Shown here: in pieces, positions 51,418 to 62,591 of the stretch | How positions within the stretch are numbered: position 1 is the first letter of the stretch | Layout: each line of letters opens with the position of its first letter | From: MnTg04 sp964568075 | GTDB taxonomy: Bacteria; Pseudomonadota; Gammaproteobacteria; Steroidobacterales; MnTg04 | Direction: 5' to 3' | DNA: 64,000 bases | Assembly: GCA_964568075.1 (NCBI GenBank) | Contig: CAZMOM010000010.1 | Coordinates: 1-64,000 of the forward strand | Translations under genes and position numbers: made by a program | Notes under the pieces: model-generated | Databases searched by the model: none | What the model saw: only the letters and a program-made list of their open reading frames with translations | Told to the model about the DNA's origin: nothing

Positions 51418-52046
51418 TGCTTCCGTTCCCCGCCCGTCTGTTTATCGCACGTCTTGTTATCATCGATCAGCCGTTCGATGTACCTGGCCAAAAGATCCAC
51501 TTCCAGATTGACCTCCGCTCCCCCACGATAACGCCCCATCGTGGTCTGCTCCAGCGTATGCGGCACTATATTAACTTCGAATGAATTACCCGACACCTTG
51601 TTTACAGTCAGGCTGACGCCATCGACACACACCGAGCCCTTCGCCGCAATAAACCGGGCAACGGAATCCGCCACGGAAAACTTCATAACGACCGATCTGG
51701 CTGCATCCCGCCGGCTGACCAGTTTGCCAACGGCGTCGACGTGACCACTGACGAGGTGACCGCCCAGTGGGTCTCCCAGGCACAGCGCTTTTTCGAGATT
51801 GACGGCATCGCCAACGCGCTTTTTCCCGAGCGTGCTACAGGACAGCGTCTCGCGCGACAAGTCCGCGACGAAGCCGTTCTTGTTCAGTGATGTCGCCGTC
51901 ACGCATACGCCGTCTACCGCGATACTGTCCCCCACCGAAACACCGGCCAGATCGAGCCCGGCGGCATCGATCTCCATCGTCAGATCGCCGCCTTTGGGCC
52001 GGCTGGCGCGGATTTTGCCAACGGACTGGATGATGCCGGTAAACAC
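51414..52046 (-). CDS. ribE: riboflavin synthase alpha subunit
   Basis: 210 residues. Two similar lumazine-binding halves (MFTGIIQSVGKI, GDSIAVDGVCVT ... GSVCVDGVSLTVNKV). Converts two lumazines to riboflavin. The C-terminal VDLLARYIERL is typical. Overlaps ribBA by four bases and follows ribD by three. Confidence 0.97.
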   Translation of the reverse strand: MFTGIIQSVGKIRASRPKGGDLTMEIDAAGLDLAGVSVGDSIAVDGVCVTATSLNKNGFVADLSRETLSCSTLGKKRVGDAVNLEKALCLGDPLGGHLVSGHVDAVGKLVSRRDAARSVVMKFSVADSVARFIAAKGSVCVDGVSLTVNKVSGNSFEVNIVPHTLEQTTMGRYRGGAEVNLEVDLLARYIERLIDDNKTCDKQTGGERKQ

Positions 52047-52049
52047 GAG

Positions 52050-53159
52050 CTATTCCTTTTCGTCCGCGCAGTTAACCGAGAACTGCATTCTCAGGTCATC
52101 GCCCAGCAGCCGCAGGCCGGTCCGTTTCAATTCGATTCGCTGCGCCATTTTGTTCAGCCCCGGGATGGTAAACATGCCGCGACCATCGTCGCCCATCACA
52201 TGACTGGCCTGATATAGCAATATTTCATCCACCAGTCTTGCGGCCAGCAGCGCCCCGTTCAATCGCGGCCCGGATTCGACCAACACTTCGTTAATACCTC
52301 GCCTGGCCAATTCAGCCATCAGCTCGTTCAGATCAACTTTGCCATCCGGTCTTGGTCTCAAGCCAAGCACATCGACGCCGCGATCCTGGTACGCCCCGGT
52401 CAGGGGCAGTTTGTCCTCCGTGGTGACCAGCAGCCGGGGGCCCTCAAGATTAAGGCATTTGGCCTCCGCCGGGACACGCAGTCCACTATCGACAATCACT
52501 CGCAGCGGCTGCCGTTCGACTCCTTCCAGCCGCACGTTCAGCGACGGATCATCGGCAACGACCGTACCGCTGCCGCTGAGGATCGCACAGCTCTGCGCGC
52601 GCCAGCGTTGCACATCCCGCCGTGCCGCTTCGCCGGTTACCCACTGGCTTTCTCCGCTGGCCATCGCCGTTCGCCCATCCACGCTGGCCGCCAGTTTCGA
52701 TCGTATGAACGGCAAACCGCTGCGCATGCGTTTATTGAACCCCGGGTTCAACGCTTCCGCGCCAGCCGCCATTAAACCCGTTGCAACGGTAACGCCTGCT
52801 TTTTCGAGCTGACTGATACCGGCCCCGTCGACCTGCGGATTCGGGTCCCGCTGCGCGACGATCAGCCGGCCGACCCTCGCCTCTAGCAAAGCCTGAGTGC
52901 AGGGCGGTGTCAATCCATGATGACTGCATGGCTCCAGCGTCAGAAAAACGCTGGCGCCCTTCGCCTTCTCGCCGGCCTGCTTCAGCGCCACGATTTCAGC
53001 ATGCGGACCGCCGGCTTTCTCATGCCAGCCTTCGCCGATGACCTCGCCATCGCTGACCAGTACACAGCCGACGCGGGGATTGGGGGTCGTCGTATACAGT
53101 CCGCGTCTCGCCAGCTGGAGCGCCCGGGCCATGTAGCGGCTGTCGGTTTTGCGGGTCAT
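52050..53159 (-). CDS. ribD: bifunctional riboflavin deaminase/reductase RibD
   Basis: 369 residues. N-terminal deaminase with zinc motif HAEIVAL and TLEPCSHHGLTPPC; C-terminal NADPH reductase (KLAASVDGRTAMASGESQWVTG). Opens the riboflavin branch after GTP cyclohydrolase II. Overlaps nrdR by four bases. No FMN riboswitch is visible ahead of this run. Confidence 0.97.
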   Translation of the reverse strand: MTRKTDSRYMARALQLARRGLYTTTPNPRVGCVLVSDGEVIGEGWHEKAGGPHAEIVALKQAGEKAKGASVFLTLEPCSHHGLTPPCTQALLEARVGRLIVAQRDPNPQVDGAGISQLEKAGVTVATGLMAAGAEALNPGFNKRMRSGLPFIRSKLAASVDGRTAMASGESQWVTGEAARRDVQRWRAQSCAILSGSGTVVADDPSLNVRLEGVERQPLRVIVDSGLRVPAEAKCLNLEGPRLLVTTEDKLPLTGAYQDRGVDVLGLRPRPDGKVDLNELMAELARRGINEVLVESGPRLNGALLAARLVDEILLYQASHVMGDDGRGMFTIPGLNKMAQRIELKRTGLRLLGDDLRMQFSVNCADEKE

Positions 53160-53668
53160 TTTTTCTCTTTCTCGTCCGGCAGCAACGACATTTGCTCGCG
53201 CTCCAATTCAGGCGTTGGCATCAATTTCAAACGCTCGATCTCCTCACGAAAGGCGTCAACATCTTCAAAACTGCGATAAACGGATGCAAATCGCACGAAG
53301 GCGACCTGATCCAGCCCGTGCAACTCATGCATCACGGCCTCACCCAATTGTCTTGCCGGAATTTCCCTCTCTCCCTGAGTGGCCAGCGCGTGTACGATGC
53401 GCTGAATCGCAGCTTCGATGTCTTCACTGCTGACCGGCCTTTTCTCCAGCGCCTTCAGCATGCCCTCACGCAGTTTGGCTTCATCAAAAGGTTGCCGGCT
53501 GTTGTCCCGTTTCACGATTCGTGGCATCACCAGCTCGGCGGATTCAAATGTCGTAAACCGCTCCGCACAACTCAGGCATTCCCGGCGGCGACGCACCTGG
53601 CGTCCATCGCCGGCCAGTCTCGAATCGATGACCTTGGTCTCTTCGTGAGTGCAGAATGGGCAATGCAT
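53156..53668 (-). CDS. nrdR: transcriptional repressor NrdR
   Basis: 170 residues. Zinc ribbon MHCPFC and CLSCAERF with RQVRRRREC between them, followed by an ATP-cone (VMPRIVKRDNSRQPFDEAKLREGMLKALEKRPV). Represses ribonucleotide reductase genes in response to dATP/ATP. Between glyA and ribD, the conserved position. Confidence 0.97.
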   Translation of the reverse strand: MHCPFCTHEETKVIDSRLAGDGRQVRRRRECLSCAERFTTFESAELVMPRIVKRDNSRQPFDEAKLREGMLKALEKRPVSSEDIEAAIQRIVHALATQGEREIPARQLGEAVMHELHGLDQVAFVRFASVYRSFEDVDAFREEIERLKLMPTPELEREQMSLLPDEKEKK

Positions 53669-53700
53669 GAATCGACTACCGCCTGCTCACAGCCCGACGA

Positions 53701-54966
53701 TTACCCATTCATCCGACCGTAGACCGGAAACCGCGCACACAGGGCCAGCACATCGGCCTGGACACGACCAATCGTCGCGTCGTTCTCAATATCATCCAGT
53801 ACATCGGCTAACAACCTGGTTAACTGTTCAATTTCTTTTTCCTTGAAGCCACGTGTCGTCACAGCGGGGGTACCGAGGCGCAAACCGCTGGTAACGAACG
53901 GCGAGCGCGGGTCGTTGGGCACGCTGTTTTTGTTGACGGTGATATTGGCGCGACCCAGTGCGGCGTCTGCATCCTTACCGGTGATGTCCTTGTCGATCAG
54001 GTCCACGAGGAACAGGTGATTGTCAGTTCCGCCGGATACGATTTTGTATCCGCGCACGCCAAGAATGTCGGTCATCAAGCGGGCATTTTTGACCACCTGC
54101 TCCTGGTAACTTTTAAACTCAGGCTGCATGGCCTCCTTGAGCGCGACCGCCTTCGCTGCAATGACATGCATCAGCGGACCACCCTGGGTCCCTGGGAAAA
54201 CCAGGGAATTGATTTTTTTTGTCAATTCATCATTTTCTCGCGCCAGGATCAGGCCACCGCGTGGACCGCGCAGCGTCTTGTGTGTCGTCGTCGTCGTGAT
54301 ATCCGCTATCGGCACCGGGTTCGGGTATATCCCGACGGCAATGAGTCCCGCCACATGCGCCATATCGACAAAAAGATAGGCGCCAACCTCATCGGCGATG
54401 GCCCGGAACCGTTCCCAGTCCACGATCCGCGAGTACGCTGAGAATCCTGCGACCAGCACCCTGGGCTGGTGCTCCCTGGCGAGGTCTGCGACCTGCTGGT
54501 AGTCGATTTCGCCGGTGTTTTCATCCAGGCCGTATTGAATGGCGTTGAAAACCTTGCCCGAGAAATTGACCTTCGAACCGTGGGTCAGGTGACCGCCGTG
54601 GGCGAGACTCATACCCAGCAAGGTATCGCCGGGATTCATCATCGCCAGATAGGCCGCGATGTTCGCGCTCGAGCCCGAGTGTGGCTGCACATTGGCGTAG
54701 CTGGCGGAAAAAAGTTCCTTCGACCGTTCGATGGCCAGCGTTTCGGCAACGTCGACATTTTCGCAGCCACCGTAATAACGTTTTCCCGGGTAGCCTTCCG
54801 CATATTTATTGGTCAGCACGCTGCCCTGGGCCTCGAGAACCCTGGGACTGGCATAGTTTTCCGAGGCGATCAGTTCGATATGCTCTTCCTGCCTGAGGCG
54901 CTCCGCCTCGATGGACCGCTCGAGTTCGTCATCAAAACCTGCGATCGTCATATCGTCACTGAACAT
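53701..54966 (-). CDS. glyA: serine hydroxymethyltransferase
   Basis: 421 residues. Converts serine to glycine and feeds one-carbon units to folate. PLP lysine in TTTTTHKTLRGPRGG, ASENYASPRVLEAQGS and YGGCENVD are diagnostic. ATG 54966 has AAGG nine bases before it. Cotranscribed with nrdR after 32 bases. Confidence 0.98.
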   Translation of the reverse strand: MFSDDMTIAGFDDELERSIEAERLRQEEHIELIASENYASPRVLEAQGSVLTNKYAEGYPGKRYYGGCENVDVAETLAIERSKELFSASYANVQPHSGSSANIAAYLAMMNPGDTLLGMSLAHGGHLTHGSKVNFSGKVFNAIQYGLDENTGEIDYQQVADLAREHQPRVLVAGFSAYSRIVDWERFRAIADEVGAYLFVDMAHVAGLIAVGIYPNPVPIADITTTTTHKTLRGPRGGLILARENDELTKKINSLVFPGTQGGPLMHVIAAKAVALKEAMQPEFKSYQEQVVKNARLMTDILGVRGYKIVSGGTDNHLFLVDLIDKDITGKDADAALGRANITVNKNSVPNDPRSPFVTSGLRLGTPAVTTRGFKEKEIEQLTRLLADVLDDIENDATIGRVQADVLALCARFPVYGRMNG

Positions 54967-55031
54967 GGCATACCTTTTAGGAGCCGAAAACCGGGGTTGG
55001 GTGTGTCGGGGCGCTATTCTAACGCTGTGGC

Positions 55032-55970
55032 TTACTGCACCGCCACAAACTCTTTGACGACACGGCTCCAGGCAGCGGCCAGGTTGGCGAGCGTGTATCC
55101 GCCGCCGCCGAGGGCCAGTACTTTGCCATCGGCGAATCGGCGTAACCGTTTGGCCGCATGTCCGTGGGCGGCGGCGGTATAACGCAGGTGAGTGATCGGA
55201 TCCCCGGCCAGGCTGTCAGCGCCACATTGCAAAATCACAAACTGGGGGTCTTGTTTTTCGAGGAAAGCTTCAACCCGTTCCCAGGCGGTCATGAATTCGC
55301 TGTCGCCGGCGCCGGGCGCCATCGGGATATTCAGTTTATGACCTTCGCCCTCGCCGATCCCGGTCTCTGCGGCCGCGCCGGTGCCGGGATAAAGATAACG
55401 CCCGTCTTCGTGGAGATCGGCAAAAATCAGCCAGGGCTGATCTTCGAAAGCGTAATAGACGCCGTCGCCATGGTGCGCATCGATATCGACATAGGCGATG
55501 CGGTCGAATCTCCAGCGACGGCGCAGCTGTTCGATCAGTACGCCGCAGTCATTGAACACGCAGAATCCCGCTGCCGATTCTCGTGACGCGTGATGCAGAC
55601 CGGCGATCGGCACGAAGCCACAATCAACCTCGCCATCGACGATGGCGCGCGCGCATTCCAGCACTGCGCCGACGACGCAGGCCGCGGTTTCGTACATGCC
55701 GGCAAATGCGGGCGTGTCGCCAAGATCGAGGAAACCTTGGCCGCGCAAAGACATTTCGCGGACACGATCCAGGTAAGCGACGGTATGAAAACTGGCCAGC
55801 TCGTCGTCGCTGGCCTGGCGTATCGCGGTCTTGTGCAAGCGGTCGAGCAAGCCCTGCTTTTCCAGCGCCTGTACGAACACGGCGTGGCGATCGGGACCAA
55901 ACGGATGATCTTCACCGAAACTGTAAGCGGCGATTTGGTCGCCGGTTGCCAGACCTACTTTGTTATCCAT
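55032..55970 (-). CDS. histone deacetylase/AcuC-like amidohydrolase
   Basis: 312 residues from ATG 55970 (MDNKVGLATGDQ), with GGGAG before it. Zinc-dependent deacetylase fold with FCVFNDCGV, VDIDAHHGDGVYYAF (the two Asp/His metal ligands), FADLHEDGRYLYPGTG and GGGGYTLANLA. Bacterial members act on acetylated small molecules, polyamines or proteins such as acetyl-CoA synthetase; the substrate here is unknown. Downstream of it is glyA, 65 bases away. Confidence 0.9.
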   Translation of the reverse strand: MDNKVGLATGDQIAAYSFGEDHPFGPDRHAVFVQALEKQGLLDRLHKTAIRQASDDELASFHTVAYLDRVREMSLRGQGFLDLGDTPAFAGMYETAACVVGAVLECARAIVDGEVDCGFVPIAGLHHASRESAAGFCVFNDCGVLIEQLRRRWRFDRIAYVDIDAHHGDGVYYAFEDQPWLIFADLHEDGRYLYPGTGAAAETGIGEGEGHKLNIPMAPGAGDSEFMTAWERVEAFLEKQDPQFVILQCGADSLAGDPITHLRYTAAAHGHAAKRLRRFADGKVLALGGGGYTLANLAAAWSRVVKEFVAVQ

Positions 55971-56366
55971 TACCGTCTCCCGCGCCATTACAGACACTGG
56001 CAAGGACCCGGCAGTTTGTCCAATATTCCCTGGCTACGATGCGCTGCGGAACGCTGTTTCTACCTGCGAGCCGATTCGAAACGAAGTTTATCGGCGAGTG
56101 GGTAAAACAGCGGTCCCTGCCACCGCATCGGTTATAGTCGTTTAATGGGAAGGCGGAATGCCTGCCGTTCCATGCACTGCGTTCCGAATGGAACGGACAG
56201 CGATTTCGCCTCCCCTGTCACGCAATCGCTGGCTGGACAAATCGCCATGCACATCCACAACAGGAAGCACCTCGATAGTGCTTGGTATTTCCGGGCAATC
56301 AACCGATAATTCGCCGCCGTCCGGGCAGACCGATAGAGACAATGTAATGGCTCATTTATTTACACC
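55971..56366. other. intergenic region between divergent hydrolase and ettA genes
   Basis: 396 bases, no credible gene on either strand. It contains the promoters for both neighbours, the inverted repeat at 56165-56196, and at 56347 an ATG (MAHLFT...) that belongs to the ancestral start of ettA but is one base out of frame. Confidence 0.6.
56165..56196. repeat. 9-bp inverted repeat upstream of ettA
   Basis: CCGTTCCAT and ATGGAACGG flank a 14-base centre that itself contains GTTCC. A possible operator or leader hairpin about 150 bases ahead of ettA. Confidence 0.45.
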
Positions 56367-58013
<1,647 letters not shown>

Positions 58014-58042
58014 CGGTCCGGCAGGGCGCCGGTCTGCCGGCG

Positions 58043-58804
58043 TCAGGAACGCGCGGAGAGATATTTCTCGCGTCGTAAATGGGGCGTCGGGAAGCCGGCA
58101 TCTTTCAGATAGGTCGTGGCCTGATCGATCATATTCGGATTTCCACAAAGATAAACGATGTCCTTTTCCGGGTTCAGGTTCATTTCCTCGAATCGTGTCT
58201 GCACGTAGCCATGGTACTCATTCGCCGATGGGTCGTCCGGAAAATCCCTGCTGTAACAAGCCTGAAAATCGAATCTGTCGTGTTTCCGCGCCATGGCCAG
58301 AAAATCGTCTGCGTAAAGGGATTCCTCACGCCGCCAAATACCCACGATCACAGCCACCGAAAATCCCTGAGCCAGCCGCTCTTCAAGCGACGGCAACATG
58401 GCGCGGTATGGAGTGACGCCGGTCCCGGTAGCGACCAGCACGTAACGAGTCGGTTCGTCGTCTTTCAAAATAAAACGGCCATAGGGTCCACTGGCCTCGA
58501 TGACATCGCCTACGGCCAACCCGGACAACAGTTTCGTCGCCTTGCCGTCTTCTACCGGCGACATCGCGATCTCGATAAAATCGTCACCTGGCGTGTTGGC
58601 GACGCTGTAGCTGCGATGAATCATTTTTTCACCGCTGGCAAAATGAATATTGAAGAATTGACCCGCCTTGTAATCGAATGTCACTCCATCGTCACGTTCG
58701 AAAACAAGATGCAGAATGCTGGGCGTCACATGCCGGCTTTCAATCAATCTTAACGGAAAAGTTTTCCAAGCCACTTCGTAATTCCCAGGGCAAAGGCGGC
58801 GCAT
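58043..58804 (-). CDS. fpr: ferredoxin--NADP(+) reductase
   Basis: 253 residues. FAD domain with HRSYSVANTPGDD and GPYGRFIL; NADP domain with VATGTGVTPYRAML and YLCGNPNMIDQA. It moves electrons between NADPH and ferredoxin/flavodoxin. The C terminus ends HLRREKYLSARS, where the Glu-Lys-Tyr pattern is typical of bacterial FPR. Converges with ettA after 29 bases. Confidence 0.94.
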   Translation of the reverse strand: MRRLCPGNYEVAWKTFPLRLIESRHVTPSILHLVFERDDGVTFDYKAGQFFNIHFASGEKMIHRSYSVANTPGDDFIEIAMSPVEDGKATKLLSGLAVGDVIEASGPYGRFILKDDEPTRYVLVATGTGVTPYRAMLPSLEERLAQGFSVAVIVGIWRREESLYADDFLAMARKHDRFDFQACYSRDFPDDPSANEYHGYVQTRFEEMNLNPEKDIVYLCGNPNMIDQATTYLKDAGFPTPHLRREKYLSARS

Positions 58805-58855
58805 GATAGCACCGCCCGGATATGCACTGCACCCCGCGCGCCGAATGGCGCAAAA

Positions 58856-59677
58856 TTATGTCGTCAACTGCTGCCTGACCATTTCAGAGAATTCCGAGAA
58901 AATATCGTTAAGCAATTGTTTTATAGCGATAAACTTCGGGTGTGACAAGGCCGTCTCAGGCGCCTCCTCATTCATATAGACGCGCTGGCACATCTCGATC
59001 TGCAGGGCCTGCACGGGTTTCGACTGGCCGTAGTGGGCGGTGATATAACCGCCTTTGTACGGGTCGTTGCGAGATACCGAGAGCTCCGCCTGGTCGAATG
59101 CGCCGGCAAAAAAATCCATCAGCGGAGCCTTACAACTTCGTCCTTCGCGATCGCCCAGGTAAATTTCTTTCTGCAGTGCTCCGTGCAAACGATTGGCGTC
59201 GGCTACGACGCTGTGCGCATCGATCAGCCAGGCCTGCCCGGATCGCTCGACCGCGCTGGCCAGCAATCGGGACAACCTTTCATGATAGGGCCGGTGATAT
59301 TGCAGACGGCGTTGCTCAACCACGGCCGCGTCCGGAACCGATTTCCAGATAGGTTCGCCCTTGAAGGTTTCGTTCGCCACAAGGCCGGTTTCGAATCGCC
59401 CCGGATACAGTTCCAGCGGGACCGGCGAGCGATTCAGATCGACGACGAATCGAGACCAGTTCGCGAAAATCGTGGTCACGCCGAGACCGGGCAGAAAATC
59501 GTACAAGTGGTGCAAGTGCCAGTCGGTCATCGGCAGGGATGCGATGTATTCACTGGCGAACTGCTCTGAAATATCGCGTGGCACCTGAACGCCCGTGTGC
59601 GGAATACTGACCACTACGGGTATCCCTGCCACTGACGGCTCGCGCACAAAGAAATCCGGCTGACCGCTTTCGGCCAC
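58856..59677 (-). CDS. hutG: N-formylglutamate deformylase (N-formylglutamate amidohydrolase)
   Basis: 273 residues. Final step of the five-step histidine pathway: formylglutamate to glutamate and formate. SIPHTGVQVP, WHLHHLYDF, VVDLNRSP, LIDAHSVV and GGYITAHYGQ supply the metal and substrate sites. Together with HutF this is the Pseudomonas route instead of direct formimidoylglutamate hydrolysis. Three bases after the DUF427 gene. Confidence 0.93.
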   Translation of the reverse strand: MAESGQPDFFVREPSVAGIPVVVSIPHTGVQVPRDISEQFASEYIASLPMTDWHLHHLYDFLPGLGVTTIFANWSRFVVDLNRSPVPLELYPGRFETGLVANETFKGEPIWKSVPDAAVVEQRRLQYHRPYHERLSRLLASAVERSGQAWLIDAHSVVADANRLHGALQKEIYLGDREGRSCKAPLMDFFAGAFDQAELSVSRNDPYKGGYITAHYGQSKPVQALQIEMCQRVYMNEEAPETALSHPKFIAIKQLLNDIFSEFSEMVRQQLTT

Positions 59678-59680
59678 CGC

Positions 59681-59989
59681 TCAGTTACCCCCGGTTTCGC
59701 TATCGTGAATCTCGACGCCGTGCCAGAACGCCACATGATCGCGGATGTGGCCGGCGGCTTCCTTTGGCTCCGGGTAATACCAAGCGGCGCCTTTATTGAC
59801 CTGGCCATCGACGACGATGTCGTAGTAGCTGGCCGTGCCTTTCCACGGGCACACGCTGTGCTGTTCATTTTTTTGCAGGACGGCGGTATTGACGTCCGCA
59901 AGCGGAAAATAATGATTGCCCTCGACGACGACCGTCGCAGCGCTTTCTGCGATGATCGTTCCTTGCCAGATCGCCTGTATGCCAGCCAT
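59681..59989 (-). CDS. DUF427 domain protein
   Basis: 102 residues. WQGTIIAES, EGNHYFPLADV, SVCPWKGTASYYDI and AWYYPEP are the pattern of DUF427, a small beta-rich fold of unknown function. It is squeezed between hutF and hutG with two- and three-base gaps, so it is part of the histidine operon. Its role there is unknown. Confidence 0.9.
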   Translation of the reverse strand: MAGIQAIWQGTIIAESAATVVVEGNHYFPLADVNTAVLQKNEQHSVCPWKGTASYYDIVVDGQVNKGAAWYYPEPKEAAGHIRDHVAFWHGVEIHDSETGGN

Positions 59990-59991
59990 CG

Positions 59992-61341
59992 TTACTCCTC
60001 CAAAAGGCGACGGATCGTCGCCGCGAATTCGATCGCGCTTTCGTCCCAGCCACCGACTGGCTCGCCGTTTTCTGCGCGCAACTCGCCGCCGACATAGGTC
60101 GCCGCAACATTTTGCCGGCCACCGCCGACGATCAGCGCGTCTGCCAGCAAGTCAACGGCAGGACCATTGAGGGAACCGCGATTATCGAGGACCGTGAGAT
60201 CGGCCAGTTGACCTACTGCGATCCGGCCGGCCGGCAACACCATCGCCGCAGCACCACCGTCGCAGGCCGTTTGCCAGAGGCGCGCACCGAAACTGTGTTC
60301 ATCGGCCAGCCGGGCACGGAGCCGGTCGCGAAGCCGCTGCCCGTATTCGAGCAGGCGCAGTTCCTCGACCGGATCGATTCGCGCGTTGCTGTCCGATCCG
60401 ATCGCCCAGCGCCCGCCCAGCGCCTGAAATTCAGTGGCCGGGAAAATACCGTCGCCGAGACAGGCCTCGGTCAGCGGACAAAGCACGATCTGGCAACCGC
60501 TGTCGGTCGCCAGGCGAAGTTCCCGGGTCGAAAAATGCGTGCCATGCACCAGGTTCCATCGTGGCCCGAGATCGGCATAGCCAGACAAGACCTCGAGCGG
60601 TCGCTTGCCGTGGTGCGCCAGGCATTCTTCAATTTCCCGGCCTTGCTCGGAGATGTGCATGTGGATCGGGTAATCTGCGCCCAATACCGAGTCGACGGCG
60701 CGCAGAATATCCGGCAGCTTTTCAGCCGCGACCGCGCGCAGAGAATGCGGTGCGAAGCCGAGCGCCGCTGCTGACAACTGTTCGAGCAAGCGACAGTAAT
60801 CATCGACGTCATCGTGGATGAACCGCAGCTGACCCGGCCCCGGCGGTTGTCCGAAACCACCGTGCTGATACAAGACCGGCAACAACAACAGACGGATTCC
60901 GGTTTCTCCGGCCGCGGCAATGAGCGCCTGACCCATCGCGGGTGATCGCGTGCCATCGGGCAGGTGATGCAAATAATGGAATTCGGCAACCGCTGTGTAT
61001 CCCGCCGCCAGCATCTCGGAAAACGCCTGTTTTGCGATGACGTACAGATCATGCTCGGTCACGCTGGCGGCGAGCCGATACATCAGCTCGCGCCAACTCC
61101 AGAAGGAATCCTTGCCGGAACCCGCCGGCTGGGCGCGCTCGCCGTAGCCACACAATACGCGCTGGAAACTGTGGCTGTGCGCGTTCGGCATTCCGGGCAA
61201 CGCAAAGAAACCATCGCTGACCTGTTCGCCGGCATCCTCGATCGCGCTGATCAGGCCATGATCGTCGATCAGCAGAGTCTGTCGGGAAAGTATTCCGCCA
61301 GGGGTCAGGATATGGTCAAATGTCAGCCGCTTTTTCTTCAT
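59992..61341 (-). CDS. hutF: formimidoylglutamate deiminase
   Basis: 449 residues from ATG 61341 (MKKKRLTFDHILTPGG). Amidohydrolase of the five-step histidine pathway, converting formimidoylglutamate to formylglutamate and ammonia. The metal motif PGMPNAHSHSFQR, AEFHYLHH, HMHISEQ, LVHGTHFS and IGSDSNARIDPVEELR are clear. Its start lies 21 bases from the hutI start on the other strand. Confidence 0.95.
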   Translation of the reverse strand: MKKKRLTFDHILTPGGILSRQTLLIDDHGLISAIEDAGEQVSDGFFALPGMPNAHSHSFQRVLCGYGERAQPAGSGKDSFWSWRELMYRLAASVTEHDLYVIAKQAFSEMLAAGYTAVAEFHYLHHLPDGTRSPAMGQALIAAAGETGIRLLLLPVLYQHGGFGQPPGPGQLRFIHDDVDDYCRLLEQLSAAALGFAPHSLRAVAAEKLPDILRAVDSVLGADYPIHMHISEQGREIEECLAHHGKRPLEVLSGYADLGPRWNLVHGTHFSTRELRLATDSGCQIVLCPLTEACLGDGIFPATEFQALGGRWAIGSDSNARIDPVEELRLLEYGQRLRDRLRARLADEHSFGARLWQTACDGGAAAMVLPAGRIAVGQLADLTVLDNRGSLNGPAVDLLADALIVGGGRQNVAATYVGGELRAENGEPVGGWDESAIEFAATIRRLLEE

Positions 61342-61362
61342 CGAGTGGCCCGTTCGGATACC

Positions 61363-62550
61363 GTGTACGACCTTTTGATCAGCAACGCGCGATTGTACCC
61401 CATGAGTGGCGACGCCCTGCCCGCCGTTGCGGATTGTCTCGCGGTCACGGACGGCCGGATAGCCGCCATCGGCGACGCCGCATCCGCACGCACGACTGTC
61501 GATGCGCATGGCGCCTGCCTGCTGCCCGGTTTTATCGATTGCCACACGCACGCGGTATACGCCGGTGATCGGATCCAGGAGCACACGGCCAGGCTTCGCG
61601 GCACCAGCTACGAGGAAATTGCCAGGGCCGGCGGAGGAATATTGTCGACGGTAAAGGCTGTCGCGGCGGCGAGCGAACAGGAACTGCTCGCGAGCGCCGG
61701 TCCCCGGCTCAGGGCATTGGCTGCCGAAGGCGTAACGACGATCGAAATAAAAAGCGGTTACGGCCTGGACACCGAGAACGAGCTGAAAATGCTGCGCGTG
61801 ATACGTCAACTGGGAGAAACGATGCCGATGCACGTCAGCGCCACCTTTCTCGGCGCGCACACGGTTCCGGCGGGCCAGACGCGTGCATCATATATGGACC
61901 TGGTCATCGACGATATGCTGCCGAAAGTCGCCGGCCAGTCGCTGGCCGACGCGGTCGATATTTTCGTCGAGAGCATCGGCTTTACCGTCGCCGACATGGA
62001 GAGACTGTTTGCGGCCGCCAAAGATTGTGGTCTGAATCTCCGCGCGCACACCGAACAATTATCCGACCTGGGCGGCGCCCGGCGCGCCGCGGAGCTGGGC
62101 GCGTTATCGTGCGATCACCTGGAGTACCTGGACGAAAATGGGGCCGTTGCGATGGCCGCCGCGGACAGTGTCGCGGTGTTATTGCCCGGCGCATTTTATT
62201 TTCTCGGTGAGACCCGGCGGCCACCGGTCGACGCGTTGCGCAAACACGGTGTCAGCATGGCGGTCGCCAGCGATCTGAATCCGGGGTCATCGCCGGTCAA
62301 CAGTCTGTTGACTTGCCTGCATATGGCGTCGTCGCTGTTTGGCCTGACGCCGGATGAGGCTCTGCTGGGCGTGACCATAAACGCCGCCCGGGCGCTCGGC
62401 ATGGCGCATGAAACGGGTAGCCTGGAGATCGGCAAACGAGCAGACTTCTGCCTGTGGGAGATCGGCTCGCCGGAGGTGCTCAGTTATCAACTCGGTGGCT
62501 TGCGGCCGAGCGCCATCTACAAAGACGGCGCCCGGGTCGATTGCCAATAA
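61363..62550 (+). CDS. hutI: imidazolonepropionase
   Basis: 395 residues from GTG 61363 (VYDLLISNARLYPM). A GTG six codons earlier (61345) is also in frame, and the even longer frame overlaps hutF and is not used. Opens the imidazolone ring. FIDCHTHAVYAGDR, GGGILSTVKA, YGLDTENELKML, AHTEQLSDLGG, CDHLEYLDE and SDLNPGSSPVNSL are diagnostic. Operon with hutH. Confidence 0.95.
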   Translation: MYDLLISNARLYPMSGDALPAVADCLAVTDGRIAAIGDAASARTTVDAHGACLLPGFIDCHTHAVYAGDRIQEHTARLRGTSYEEIARAGGGILSTVKAVAAASEQELLASAGPRLRALAAEGVTTIEIKSGYGLDTENELKMLRVIRQLGETMPMHVSATFLGAHTVPAGQTRASYMDLVIDDMLPKVAGQSLADAVDIFVESIGFTVADMERLFAAAKDCGLNLRAHTEQLSDLGGARRAAELGALSCDHLEYLDENGAVAMAAADSVAVLLPGAFYFLGETRRPPVDALRKHGVSMAVASDLNPGSSPVNSLLTCLHMASSLFGLTPDEALLGVTINAARALGMAHETGSLEIGKRADFCLWEIGSPEVLSYQLGGLRPSAIYKDGARVDCQ

Positions 62551-62591
62551 GCGCTTGCCGATGAAAGGAAACGGAAACGGGCGATGAGGCT

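Noticed and set aside
53669..53700. FMN riboswitch ahead of the rib genes
   Set aside because: The space before nrdR is 32 bases, too short, and no RFN-like sequence is seen.
60112..60774. 220-codon plus-strand frame
   Set aside because: Antisense to hutF.
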